A DNA stretch of 64,000 nt from [Pseudopropionibacterium] massiliense (GCF_900607225.1 NZ_LR027842.1:2582284-2646283), one strand, 5' to 3'. Numbered from the stretch's first letter, positions 28,265-39,046 are shown. Numbers and translations: made by a program. The notes: generated by a model from the sequence alone, not told the origin.

Positions 28265-28837
28265 TCACTTCTCCTCTGCGGGGGCGTCGGCGACCCCGAC
28301 GGTTCCCCACATCTGCTGCCACCACATCCCGGTGCTGGGTTTGCTGGGGGCCAGGACGGTGGAGTCGCCACCGATGGGTTTGCCGTCGGCCCCGATCACC
28401 CGATATCCGGTCTCCCCCGGCACCACCCAGCCGAGCCTGGTCCTGGCCTCAGCCTTCACGAAGGCGGGGTCCTTCCACCGCGCCAACTGGTTGTCGAGGG
28501 CGGTGATCTCCTGTTTGCTCTGGGCGATCTGCTGCTGCAACGTGGCCATTTCCTTCGCCTGGGCGAAGTAGACGCGCAGGCTCTGGGCGAGCGTGACCAC
28601 CAGGGCGGCCATCACGACACCCAGGATCAGCAACCGCCACGTCATCCCGAGCGCACGTTCGGAGGAGGACGGGCGGGGATGCTCCTCGGTGGCCCGGGCC
28701 ACCGTCTCCGCATCCAGGGGACGGGTGCGGGGACGTCCGCTGGAAATCCGCTCACCCGGACGGGCAGCGGTCCGGGACCGTGGCGAACCACGTCCCGGAC
28801 CGCTGCCCGCGGGCTTGTTCCTGGGATTACTGGGCAT
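28265..28837 (-). CDS. ftsB: FtsB/DivIC-like septum formation protein
   Basis: A 190-residue bitopic divisome protein: a basic, Pro/Arg/Ser-rich cytoplasmic N-terminus (1-65), one membrane helix (about 67-90; LLILGVVMAALVVTLAQ), then a coiled coil (90-125; AKEMATLQQQIAQSKQEITAL) outside the membrane and the DivIC end KAEARTRLGWVVPGET. It is encoded directly downstream of eno, as in other actinobacteria. It should act with FtsL and FtsQ in the septal complex. Confidence 0.88.
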   Translation of the reverse strand: MPSNPRNKPAGSGPGRGSPRSRTAARPGERISSGRPRTRPLDAETVARATEEHPRPSSSERALGMTWRLLILGVVMAALVVTLAQSLRVYFAQAKEMATLQQQIAQSKQEITALDNQLARWKDPAFVKAEARTRLGWVVPGETGYRVIGADGKPIGGDSTVLAPSKPSTGMWWQQMWGTVGVADAPAEEK

Positions 28838-28867
28838 ACGACCAGTGTGACCGATTCGTGGTGCGCA

Positions 28868-30537
<1,670 letters not shown>

Positions 30538-30548
<11 letters not shown>

Positions 30549-32109
30549 GCGAGAACTCCGAGATGAGGTTCGGGACGCTCAGGTCGAAGCCTGCGACATC
30601 CAGCATGCCGGGATCACCCGGATCGGCGATGCTGAACCTGCTCGCGTCCATGCCCACCACGATGAGCTTCGCATCGATGCCCATCGTGTCCCGGTACCGG
30701 GACAGGGCCTGGTGCGGGTGGATCTTCCCGTACCAGGTCTCGTTGTCGGTGTAGATGATGAAGGTGTCCACCTCCACCTTCTGCTTGAGTGCATGGAGCA
30801 TTGGCTGCGCACAGTCCGTCGAGCCGAAGGGCAGACCGTCGATGCGACGCAGCACATCGTCGAGACGCTGCCTGGGTGAGATGTCCAGCGGCACGAAACG
30901 GTCCTGGAAGGCCATCACCGAGACCTGCGGTTCGGTGGCCAGCTGCACGAGGCAGAGTGCCGCCGAGGCCTCCCGCGGGGTGAGCGGGGTGCCCGCAAGA
31001 CCTCCCAGGGCCATCGACCCTGAGACGTCGAGCCCCACGAGGGTTCGCTTCCCCGCCGGCGTGACCGCCCCGAAAGCTGCGTGGAAGGCCGCATCGAGGG
31101 CATCGGTCACCTTGGCGGTGGGCTCCCACGTCGAGCCGCCCCGGAAGGAACGACCAGCCGCGTAGGTGCGGGCCGCCGCCAGCACAGTGACGGGGTGCAC
31201 CCGGGCCCGGCGCAGCCGCTCCGGATCGGCGAGCTGCGCACACACCTCGTCGGTGCGTCCCCCGAGCCCCGGCAGCAAACCGAGGCGGGTGAGTCGCGGC
31301 AGCTGCCTCAGCAGCGCGGTCTGCGGGATACCGACATCCAGAAGCGCTTCCCAGACCTCAGCCTTGGTCACGGCCTCGTCGGGAAGCATCTCCCAGGTGA
31401 GGCGGTACTGACGGATCAGCTCCACCCACCTCGCAACGTCACGGGTCGCCTGGGCGGCCATGAAACCGTGGATGAGCTGCGGGGTGTGCTCGTCGACGCC
31501 GGAACGCACGATCCACTCGAAGGTGGAACGCAGCTCCGGCACCACCGTCGCAGGATGGGACAGTCGCAGCAGATCACGGTGGCTCCAGCCCTCACGTTGC
31601 CGGTACTTAACCGCCTGGTGGGCCAAGGCGTCGGCGCCCCTGTCGAGGTACCAGGACCCGACGGCGCGCCGGAGCCCGCGTCCCCAGCCACGGAACTGAC
31701 CGACGTACCCCGCGAAGGTGAACAGGTGCATTCCCGTGCGGGCGACGCGCGGCAGGGCCGCCAGGGCCAGCGGCGACGACTCTGCCACGGAGGTCGCGTA
31801 GGCCAGGGCGAACAGGGCCGGTCCCTGCTTGGGCGCGACGCCTCCTTCGGAGACCTCGACGATGGTCTCGACGAGGCCCGTCGGGTCACTGGAAGCCATT
31901 CGGGTGAGGACCTTCACGTTGTCGAGCGCGAGCTCACGCGGAGCGACGTAGTAGGTGCCACCATCGACCCCCAAGGTCAGGAAGCGACGCAGGCGCGCCC
32001 GATCATCGAGCCGGAAGGTGTATCCGCCCGCCGAATTGGGGACCTGGCGTGCGTCGGCCGGTTCACTCTGCCGTGCGACTCGGGTACTGATGGCACGAAG
32101 GGGGTCCAT
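30538..32109 (-). CDS. rsr: TROVE-domain protein, Ro60 orthologue (Rsr)
   Basis: A 523-residue ring-forming RNA-binding protein. The TROVE HEAT-repeat domain spans about 20-350 and a von Willebrand A-like domain about 355-523, with the metal site DVSGS (Asp361, Ser363, Ser365) and later TDN. The length and layout match Ro60/Rsr, which binds Y RNA and, in Deinococcus, tethers PNPase for structured-RNA degradation. A strong AAAGGAGG lies 7 nt before the ATG. Two tRNA-like RNA candidates lie immediately upstream on the same strand, and a small HTH gene overlaps its end. No rtcB/rtcA genes are nearby. Confidence 0.93.
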
Positions 32110-32150
32110 GACCTCGCCTCCTTTCTGGTTGTCGTGGTGACCATGGGTTC

Positions 32151-32297
32151 CTGGGCCCGGGCGGGCATGAGGTGGGCACCGGCTGGGCTTACGCCCGGCG
32201 CTCTCGACCGCTGAGCTACCCCCGGAGGGAGCGGGATTCGAACCCGCGACTCCTCATGGATAGTGATACCTGATGCTCTTCGGGCCGCCCGGGCCAG
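32151..32297 (-). ncRNA. Candidate Y RNA (YrlA-like, permuted tRNA-like) upstream of rsr
   Basis: The minus-strand RNA is closed by a 12-bp stem: 5' arm 32297-32286 (CTGGCCCGGGCG) with 3' arm 32163-32151, one bulge. Inside, in 5' to 3' order, are a T arm (GCGGG-TTCGAAT-CCCGC, 32247-32231), an acceptor-like hairpin closed by a short loop (CTCCC/GGGGG, about 32232-32217), and a D arm (GCTC...GAGC, 32216-32200), then a GGGC-GTAA-GCCC hairpin. T arm before D arm with a closed acceptor is the known layout of bacterial YrlA RNAs, which mimic tRNA. TACTGA (32307-32302) lies 5 nt upstream as a possible -10. The RNA ends about 41 nt before the rsr start. Confidence 0.78.
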
Positions 32298-32373
32298 AAA
32301 GTCAGTACGCGAGGGCCGCCCGGACGTGTGTTGACATCCGGGTGCATCATCGTTCGGATGACTACCGAACGTC

Positions 32374-32519
32374 GGCCCGCGGAAGGCGAACCGAGGGGAC
32401 TTGAACCCCGAGCAGACCGCGCTGGTCCGCATTACCACTTTGATAACCGAGCATCTCCGGCCCGGGCGGTCCTCGCGCTGTGGAGTTGTGTTCTCGCGGG
32501 CCTCTCGGCCCATCAACTG
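32374..32519 (-). ncRNA. Second candidate tRNA-like/Y RNA with its own promoter
   Basis: The closing stem GGCCCGCG (32502-32495) pairs with CGCGGGCC (32381-32374). Inside are a D-like hairpin TTATCA-AAG-TGGTAA (about 32447-32432), a 7-bp hairpin GCGGACC/GGTCTGC (32430-32412), and a T arm GGGG-TTCAAGT-CCCC (32409-32395). A 5' hairpin GGGCC-GAGA-GGCCC competes with the closing stem. No acceptor consistent with a charged tRNA can be built. Two hairpins follow downstream (32371-32351 and 32342-32319), without T-runs. It lies in tandem with the other candidate and rsr. Confidence 0.6.
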
Positions 32520-32530
32520 TGTAACACAGT
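32516..32530. promoter_or_regulatory. 15-bp palindrome over the RNA promoter, possible operator
   Basis: ACTGTGT-A-ACACAGT, perfectly symmetric around one central base, overlaps the -10 and start site of the tRNA-like RNA. It looks like a repressor site; no regulator is assigned. Confidence 0.5.
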
Positions 32531-32554
32531 ACACACTTTGCGGCCAAGGCACAA
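32526..32554 (-). promoter_or_regulatory. Promoter of the distal tRNA-like RNA
   Basis: On the minus strand, -35 TTGTGC (32554-32549), a 17-bp spacer, and -10 TACTGT (32531-32526). Predicted start is about 32519. Confidence 0.55.
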
Positions 32555-32577
32555 CCCAGGATTCGGTGACCCCGGGA

Positions 32578-33210
32578 TCACTGCGCCCCCGCGGCCTCCT
32601 CGGCGCGGCGGATGCGTTCCTCCAGGCCTCGCAGGGCCTCCCTGACGGCCGCGTCCGCATCGATCCCGCTCGCCTGGGCGCGGGCGACGAGGCACTGGAT
32701 CTGTTCCCCGACCTCCTCTGTGGTGACGGGTTCGTCGGGAAGCTCGACCGGCACCTCGTGCACCCTGGCGCGCGCGATCACCTTCTGGGTGCGTGCCAGG
32801 GAGCTCATGGACCGGGCGATCCCGTCCAGCGACGAGGTTCGTCCCTTCTCCTGACGTTTGCGACGTTCCCAGACACCGCGGAGGTTCTCGGGCACCTCAC
32901 CGTCACCGAAGACGTGGGGGTGGCGGCGGATCAGTTTGTCCGCGATGCCGTTGGCGACGTCGTCGAGGGTGAAACGTCCCTCGTCCTCCGCGATCCGGGC
33001 GTGGAAGTACACCTGGAGCAGCAGGTCGCCGAGTTCCTCGCGCAGGTCGTCGTCCGTGCCGTCCTCCACCGCGTCGACCACCTCACAGGTTTCCTCGACG
33101 AGATGGGTCAGCAGCGAGGCGTGTGTTTGTTCGCGGTCCCAGGGGCATTCGACACGCAGTCGCGCCATCACCTCGTTCAGACGGATCAGCTGCTCGCCGG
33201 TCCCGGGCAT
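32578..33210 (-). CDS. mazG: Nucleoside triphosphate pyrophosphohydrolase MazG
   Basis: A 210-residue protein that cleaves (d)NTPs to NMP and pyrophosphate (house-cleaning, stress). The helical MazG core shows LRVECPWDREQTHASLLTHLVEETCEVVDAV and the metal-binding LREELGDLLLQVYFHARIAE. The C-terminal half is a degenerate second domain. The ATG at 33210 overlaps the stop of the SurA-like lipoprotein gene, consistent with the conserved actinobacterial order. Confidence 0.92.
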   Translation of the reverse strand: MPGTGEQLIRLNEVMARLRVECPWDREQTHASLLTHLVEETCEVVDAVEDGTDDDLREELGDLLLQVYFHARIAEDEGRFTLDDVANGIADKLIRRHPHVFGDGEVPENLRGVWERRKRQEKGRTSSLDGIARSMSSLARTQKVIARARVHEVPVELPDEPVTTEEVGEQIQCLVARAQASGIDADAAVREALRGLEERIRRAEEAAGAQ

Positions 33211-33689
33211 CAGCTCTTCGCCTCGACCGAGATCGATCCGCCCATCGGATCGAAACCCTGCTCCGGATCCCATGCCCCGTAGCGGGGGTTGATCTCCACG
33301 GCGGGGATGGATGCCTTCACGCTTCCCGGGTCCAGAACCTTTTTGCCGATCTGCACCCTGAACCCGTCCTTGAACGGCTTCTCGCACGGGGTTCCCGCCA
33401 ACGAGGCCACCCCGGGATCGCCTTTCATCGCTTGGAGCGCCGCCTCGTCGAGGGATTGTCCGAGACGCCGGGCGGCGCCCTCGAAGATCTTTCCGAAAAC
33501 CATGAGGGACAGGACCTTCGACCGATTGGGTTTGAGCCCTGCCGCCCTGCAGGAGTCCACGATCTCGGTGAGCTCCGCATCCGAGATGACCCGTTCCCCC
33601 ACGATCGCCGCGGTCGACGGGCCGTGCGCGCATCCGGCGAGGGCGGCGAGCGCCAGAAGCGGAACGGCGAGGCGGGCGACGAGTTTCAT
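33210..33689 (-). CDS. SurA N-terminal-like lipoprotein
   Basis: A 159-residue exported lipoprotein: signal peptide with lipobox LAGC (Cys20), then a SurA N-terminal chaperone-like segment (VGERVISDAELTEIVDSCRAAGLKPNRS) of helical character. No PPIase domain is present; the C-terminal 50 residues are loop-rich. Homologues are encoded next to mazG in many actinobacteria, probably in envelope protein folding. The stop overlaps the mazG start. GGAGG lies about 7 nt before the ATG. Confidence 0.8.
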   Translation of the reverse strand: MKLVARLAVPLLALAALAGCAHGPSTAAIVGERVISDAELTEIVDSCRAAGLKPNRSKVLSLMVFGKIFEGAARRLGQSLDEAALQAMKGDPGVASLAGTPCEKPFKDGFRVQIGKKVLDPGSVKASIPAVEINPRYGAWDPEQGFDPMGGSISVEAKS

Positions 33690-33772
33690 GGGCGGTCCTC
33701 CTGGAGACGGTTTCGCCCCGAAGCATACCCGCGGGCGGCTGGTTGGCGTCAGCGCGTCGCGGTGGGACGAAA

Positions 33773-33802
33773 CCGCCCCGACGGACGTATCCGTCGGGGC
33801 GG
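33773..33802 (-). terminator. Hairpin terminator after the 33.8-35.4 kb lipoprotein gene
   Basis: A perfect 13-bp stem (CCGCCCCGACGGA and its complement) with a CGTA loop, followed on the minus strand by TTTCGT. It lies 28 nt past the lipoprotein stop. Confidence 0.75.
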
Positions 33803-33829
33803 TCGGGATCTCAGGAGAAGACCCTCGGC

Positions 33830-35347
33830 TCAGGAGAACGTGATGTCGACCGTCTCCGCCTCAGGGGCCACCACGTCCTTCTTCTCACGGCGGCTGCCCT
33901 CCGACAATTTCGCGCTCATGTAGTTGTACTCAAGGGTGCCCTTGGGCTGATAGGTGACCTGGAAGTCGGTGGCGTCCTGCGGGATCTTGAGCACCACGCG
34001 ATCGGTGTATCCGGTGTCGACCATTTCAAGGGCTGACCCGCCAGAGGTCACCTTCCAGCTACCGGGCCAGTCCAGCGTGGTGGTGGCAATCGTACTGGGG
34101 TCGAATTTGGAATTCTCCACGGAGAGCACGAGCCACGCCTGACCGGCGGGAGCCCAGCCGAGCGTGGACTCGAAGGGGGTCCGGTAGGCGGCAGTCAAAC
34201 GACCGTCGTAATTGATGTTGATGGCAGTGAGATCGGTGCTTCCCGCCTTTTCCGCCGAGGACACGGCCTCGAACTTCTTGGGACCCCAGTTCGTGGAGAC
34301 GTCCACCTTCGTCTTGCCCCCCTGGTACAGGATCTGGGAGTGGTCGACCTGGGTCGCTCCACCCTCCAGCGACACCTTCTCGGCCTGCCCGTCGGTGGTC
34401 GCCACCAGCTGCGCACCGTCGAGGGAGGCCGTGGAGACCACCAGCAGGTACTGACCCGCTTTTACCTCGCCGCACTTGACGTGCGGGCACTTGAGGCCCG
34501 AGACCTCGTCGTTCGAACTCGAGCCCGTTCCCCGATCGGCGAGCCCATCGGCACCACGCACGTTGAGCTGGGTCTGTCCGATCTCCACGCCCAGGGCCGC
34601 CGTGGCATTCTTGGGTTTCTGCACATTCGAGCTGGAGTCAGCGGACCGGTACTCCGGAGCCATGTCCTCCGGATTGGCGAGATCCACCTTCCACGCACCA
34701 AGACTCTGCCCCTCGGCGGGCCGACGCATACCAGACCCTCCGGCAGGGACCTGACCACCATTGAGGATCTGCAACACGTCGCCCGGGATGCCCTCGAGCT
34801 CCGCTTTCGCGGTGACCGTGAGGGTGCCTGCCGGTTCCTTCAGCACGGCGGGGGTTTCCAGGTCCGTGAGCTCGAGCGAGGGAACGGAGTCAAGGGAGAC
34901 CAGGACCGCGAACTCCTTCTGGTCGGTTCGGGGCCCAAGGGGAGCCGCTAGCTTCTCCGGGTCGCCGGGTGAGGCGTTGTCGGGGCGGAACAGCTTGCCC
35001 TGGGGGTCTCCCTGCTCCTTCACGGTCGCATCCGAGAGCACGACGCCCTTGGATGAGTTGGAGGCCTGGAACGACATGGACGTCCAGGATCCCGTCTCCC
35101 CGTACCGTTTCGCAGGACCGCAGTAGACCATCCCCGTGATCTCACCGGTGCCGCTGCCCTCCTCGAAGAAACACTTGGCGTCATCCGCAACAGTGACGAC
35201 GTCGGGGCCCAGCTTCGCGGTGTCCTCCTTGAAGGTGGCTTCCGTGGCTTCCAGGAACTCCTTGGCGTTGGTAATGTCCGCGCCGTTGGCCTTGGGGGTT
35301 GTCGTCCCGCAGCCCGTCAGGCCGACCGCCAAGGCGATCGCAACCAC
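33830..35347 (-). CDS. Unknown lipoprotein with a frameshifted signal peptide
   Basis: A 505-residue lipoprotein of unknown function, lipobox LTGC. Read from GTG 35347 the signal has no basic n-region. A better start, GTG 35379 with GGAGG 5 nt upstream, opens VKKVKRTADSV in another frame; removing one GT from the GTGT at 35349-35346 joins it to VAIALAVGLTGCG as a perfect lipoprotein signal. So the gene probably carries a 2-bp insertion, or a sequencing error. The mature part is beta-rich, with Cys pairs (for example CPHVKCGE) and no known domain. A terminator follows. Confidence 0.75.
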   Translation of the reverse strand: MVAIALAVGLTGCGTTTPKANGADITNAKEFLEATEATFKEDTAKLGPDVVTVADDAKCFFEEGSGTGEITGMVYCGPAKRYGETGSWTSMSFQASNSSKGVVLSDATVKEQGDPQGKLFRPDNASPGDPEKLAAPLGPRTDQKEFAVLVSLDSVPSLELTDLETPAVLKEPAGTLTVTAKAELEGIPGDVLQILNGGQVPAGGSGMRRPAEGQSLGAWKVDLANPEDMAPEYRSADSSSNVQKPKNATAALGVEIGQTQLNVRGADGLADRGTGSSSNDEVSGLKCPHVKCGEVKAGQYLLVVSTASLDGAQLVATTDGQAEKVSLEGGATQVDHSQILYQGGKTKVDVSTNWGPKKFEAVSSAEKAGSTDLTAININYDGRLTAAYRTPFESTLGWAPAGQAWLVLSVENSKFDPSTIATTTLDWPGSWKVTSGGSALEMVDTGYTDRVVLKIPQDATDFQVTYQPKGTLEYNYMSAKLSEGSRREKKDVVAPEAETVDITFS

Positions 35348-35482
35348 ACCGAGTCGGCTGTTCGTTTGACTTTCTTCACTATTCCTCCGTCCATCGGTAC
35401 CCTCGGGCGACCGGAAGATTTATTTGTCAAACGAAGACTAGCGACCCGTTCTGCGACGCCCACGGGCACCCCCGGTCGATCC

Positions 35483-38400
35483 TCAGCCGATCACCCTGTC
35501 CAGCAGCGACATCGCCCAGGCGATCGCGTCGCCGTCGGGTTTGGGCACCAGCAACTGCGATGTCGCCTGCTTGTACACCGCCCCCGGGTAGAGGCGTTGC
35601 AGCCGCACCTTGCGCGACTCGGGGAGGTTCACCGGTTCGATCCGGACGTTCTTGCCCTGCGCGACGATGTCGACCACGCCCAGTTCCCGGGCGCGGTTGC
35701 GCAGCACCGCGACCCCGAGGAGCTGTTCGACGGGTGGGGGCGGTTCACCATAACGATCGGCCAGTTCGGAACGCACCGCCTCGACGTCGCCGGCCGACCG
35801 GATCTCCGCGATCTGCTTGTACATCTCCAGCCGAAGCCGCTCGGAGGGAACGTACTCGTCGGGCAGGTGGGCGTCGACGGGAAGTTCGATGCGAAGCGCC
35901 GGTTCCGGGGTGGTGTCCTCGCCGCGGTACTGGGCGACGGCCTCCCCCACCAGCCGCAGGTACATGTCGAAACCGACGTCGGCGATGTGCCCGGACTGTT
36001 CCCCTCCCAGGAGGTTCCCGGCGCCGCGCAGCTCCAGGTCGCGCATGGCGATCGACATGCCCGCCCCCAGGTCGGTGTGGGAGGCCATCGTCGTGAGGCG
36101 TTCGTGGGCGGTCTGGGTGAGGGTTTTGTCCGCGGGGTACAGGAAGTAGGCGTAGCCGCGTTCCGAGGAGCGCCCCACCCGGCCCCTGAGCTGGTGCAGC
36201 TGCGAGAGCCCGAGCACGTCGGCGCGGTCGATGATGAGGGTGTTGGCGGTCTGGATGTTCAGGCCCGCCTCGACGATGGTGGTGCACACCAGCACGTCGG
36301 CTCGGCGCTCCCAGAAGTCAAGCATCACCTGCTCCAGTCTCGCCTCCCCCATCTGGCCGTGGGCGGTGGCCACGCGGGCCTCCGGCACCAGGTCGCGCAG
36401 CTCGGCAGCCACCTTGTCGATGCTCTCGACGCGGTTGTGGACGAAGAACACCTGCCCCTCCCGCGCCAGTTCGCGCCGGATCGCGGCCCGCACCTGCCCC
36501 TTGTCGTAGGGGCCGACGAGGGTGAGCACGGGGTGGCGTTCCTCGGGTGGGGTGGCGATCACGCTCATCTCCCGGATGCCGGTGATCGCGATCTCCAGGG
36601 TGCGCGGGATGGGGGTGGCCGACATCGACAGCACGTCGACGTTGACCCGCAGCTCCTTGAGGCGTTCCTTGTGCTCGACGCCGAAACGCTGCTCCTCGTC
36701 GATGATCACCAGGCCGAGGTCCTTGAACGCGACCTCCTTCGCCAGCAGCCGGTGGGTGCCGATCACGAGGTCGACGCGGCCGCTGGCGAGACCATCGAGG
36801 ACCTTCCTCGACTCGGCCTCGCCCTGGAACCGGCTCAGCTGCGCCATGTGGACGGGGAAACCCGCGAACCGGGAGGCGAAGGTCTGGTGGTGCTGGCTGA
36901 CGAGCAGGGTGGTGGGCACCAGCACCGCCACCTGTTTGCCGTCCTGGATGGCCTTGAAGGCCGCCCTCACGGCGATCTCGGTCTTGCCGAACCCGACATC
37001 TCCGCAGATCAGGCGGTCCATGGGGACCACCTTCTCCATGTCGGCCTTGACCTCCTGGATCGCGGCGAGCTGGTCGGGGGTCTCGACGAAACTGAACGCG
37101 TCCTCCAGCTCCCGCTGCCAGGGCGTGTCGGGCCCGAAGGCGTGGCCCCTGGTGGCCTGCCGGGCGGCGTAGAGCTTGATGAGTTCGGCGGAGATCTCCT
37201 TGACGGCCCTGCGTGCCCTGGATTTGCGTTTCGCCCAGTCGGCGCCGCCCATCTTGTCCAGGGCGGGAGTTTCGGAGCCGACGTAGCGGGTCAGCTGGTC
37301 GAGCTGGTCCATCGGCACGAAAAGCCGGTCACCGGGCTGGCCGCGTTTGCTGGCGGCGTACTCGATGACGAGGTAGTCGCGGACGGAACCCTGGACGGTG
37401 CGCTGCACCAGTTCCACGAAACGCCCGACCCCGTGGACCTCGTGGACGATCGGGTCGCCGGCCTTGAGCTTGAGGGGTTGGATGGTGTTGCGACGGCGCG
37501 ACGGCAGTTTCCGCTGGCCGCGTTCCGAGCTCTGCTGGCCCGACAGTTCGGCGGCGGTCAGCAGCTCCAGTTTCGCCGGTTCCGATCGCCAGCCGCGCCG
37601 GAAGGACCCGACGATCACGTGCGCGGTCCCGGCCTCGGGTTCGACCTCGAGTCCGGAGACCCGCGCGGTGATGCCGTGTTCGGCCAGCAGCTCGGTCATG
37701 CGATTGGCCAGGCCCCTGCCCTCCACACCGATCAGGAGCCGCCAGCCGTCGCGGAGCCGGGCCCGGATGTGGGCGACGGCGGCGTCCACGTCGCCGCGGA
37801 AGTCGTCGACGGGGGTGATCCCGAGCCGCCGGGAGTGCACGGAACCGGCGTCGAGGTTGGCGTCGGGGGCCTCCTCCAGGGTGAACGGGCTGAGGCTCCA
37901 CCACTTGTGTCCCAGCGCCATGGTGTGTTCCCGGACCTCACCGAGGGCCCGGTAGGAGGACGCGCCCAGGTCGATGGGCGAGGTGCCCCCGCTGGCCGCC
38001 GCCGCCCAGCTGGCACTCAGGAACTCCTCGCTGGTGGCGACCAGCTCGACGGCGCGGGCGCGCACCAGCTCGGGCGCGGCCACCAACACCAGGGAGCGCT
38101 CCGGAAGAACGTCGGTCAGCAGTTCCAGGCCGTCGACCAGGACGGGGATGAGGGCCTCCATGCCCTCGACGGCGTGCCCCTCGGCCAGGCGGGAGAGCAT
38201 GTCGGACAGCTGCGGGTGCTGGAGCTGGAGGTCCTCGGCACGGCGGCGGACGGCGTCGGTGAGCAGCAGCTCCCGGCAGGGTTCGGCCGTGACCCGTTCC
38301 AGTTGTTCGCCGGTGGAGCGCTGGTCGGCCACCGAGAAGGGCCGGATCTCGGTCACCTCGTCGCCGAAGAAGTCGATGCGCACGGGTTGTTCGGCGGTGG

Positions 38401-38962
38401 GCGGGAAGACGTCGACGATGCCGCCGCGCACCGCGAACTCGCCGCGGCGTTCCACCAGGTCGACGCGGTTGTAGGCGGCGTCCACCAGCGATTTCAGCAG
38501 GTCGGTGAGGTCGCGTTCCCGGCCGGCCTCGACGGTGACGGGGCGCATCGCAGCGAGACCCTTGACCTGCGGCTGGAGGAGGGCCCGCACGGGCGCGACC
38601 ACGACCCGCGGCGGCGCGTCGGAGACGAGCCACCGTAGCACCGCCAGGCGCCTGCCGACGGTGTCGGCGCGGGGCGAGAGGCGTTCGTGGGGCAGGGTTT
38701 CCCAGGCCGGATAGTAGGCGACGGCGTCCTCCCCGAGCAGCCCGGAGGTCTCGGCCGCGATGGCCTCGGCCTCCCGGAAGGTGGAGGTGACCAGCAGAAT
38801 CGTGCGCCCGGACTCGGATGCGAGCATCGCCGTCGCGGTGGCGAAGAAGGACGTTGCGCAGGTGATGTCGCGCGCCTCGGCGCCCACCACCTGGGAGTCG
38901 CGCAGGGTGGCCCGGACGGCCGGGTCTGCCTCGAGGGCGGGAAGAAGTCCGGGAAATCTCAC
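35483..38962 (-). CDS. mfd: Transcription-repair coupling factor Mfd
   Basis: A 1159-residue translocase that removes stalled RNA polymerase and recruits UvrA. Order: UvrB-like damage module (1-350), polymerase-interacting CarD-like domain near GDPIVHEVHGVGRFVELVQ (about 490-560), superfamily 2 helicase with Walker A GDVGFGKTE, DEEQRFG box, SATPIPRTL and the second RecA domain with HNRVESI and GRVGRSSERGYAYF, then the C-terminal UvrA-masking domain. It is full length. It lies upstream of the lipoprotein and mazG genes in the conserved actinobacterial neighbourhood. Confidence 0.97.
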   Translation of the reverse strand: MRFPGLLPALEADPAVRATLRDSQVVGAEARDITCATSFFATATAMLASESGRTILLVTSTFREAEAIAAETSGLLGEDAVAYYPAWETLPHERLSPRADTVGRRLAVLRWLVSDAPPRVVVAPVRALLQPQVKGLAAMRPVTVEAGRERDLTDLLKSLVDAAYNRVDLVERRGEFAVRGGIVDVFPPTAEQPVRIDFFGDEVTEIRPFSVADQRSTGEQLERVTAEPCRELLLTDAVRRRAEDLQLQHPQLSDMLSRLAEGHAVEGMEALIPVLVDGLELLTDVLPERSLVLVAAPELVRARAVELVATSEEFLSASWAAAASGGTSPIDLGASSYRALGEVREHTMALGHKWWSLSPFTLEEAPDANLDAGSVHSRRLGITPVDDFRGDVDAAVAHIRARLRDGWRLLIGVEGRGLANRMTELLAEHGITARVSGLEVEPEAGTAHVIVGSFRRGWRSEPAKLELLTAAELSGQQSSERGQRKLPSRRRNTIQPLKLKAGDPIVHEVHGVGRFVELVQRTVQGSVRDYLVIEYAASKRGQPGDRLFVPMDQLDQLTRYVGSETPALDKMGGADWAKRKSRARRAVKEISAELIKLYAARQATRGHAFGPDTPWQRELEDAFSFVETPDQLAAIQEVKADMEKVVPMDRLICGDVGFGKTEIAVRAAFKAIQDGKQVAVLVPTTLLVSQHHQTFASRFAGFPVHMAQLSRFQGEAESRKVLDGLASGRVDLVIGTHRLLAKEVAFKDLGLVIIDEEQRFGVEHKERLKELRVNVDVLSMSATPIPRTLEIAITGIREMSVIATPPEERHPVLTLVGPYDKGQVRAAIRRELAREGQVFFVHNRVESIDKVAAELRDLVPEARVATAHGQMGEARLEQVMLDFWERRADVLVCTTIVEAGLNIQTANTLIIDRADVLGLSQLHQLRGRVGRSSERGYAYFLYPADKTLTQTAHERLTTMASHTDLGAGMSIAMRDLELRGAGNLLGGEQSGHIADVGFDMYLRLVGEAVAQYRGEDTTPEPALRIELPVDAHLPDEYVPSERLRLEMYKQIAEIRSAGDVEAVRSELADRYGEPPPPVEQLLGVAVLRNRARELGVVDIVAQGKNVRIEPVNLPESRKVRLQRLYPGAVYKQATSQLLVPKPDGDAIAWAMSLLDRVIG

Positions 38963-39046
38963 CGGGTCATCTTGTCACGAATGCCCCGAAATCCTGGTCT
39001 CCCATTGATGCGATGCGCCACCGCATCATGATGTTACCTTCGAGGC

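Noticed and set aside
32151-32297. Circularly permuted tRNA gene or two-piece tmRNA
   Set aside because: The acceptor is closed by a short loop and no CCA end or tag frame is present; Y RNA next to rsr explains the order better.
32374-32519. A functional tRNA at the distal tRNA-like site
   Set aside because: A T arm is present but no 7-bp acceptor can pair, and the D and anticodon regions do not fit.
35366-38638. Very long plus-strand open frame opposite mfd
   Set aside because: Antisense shadow; the minus strand has all Mfd motifs in order.
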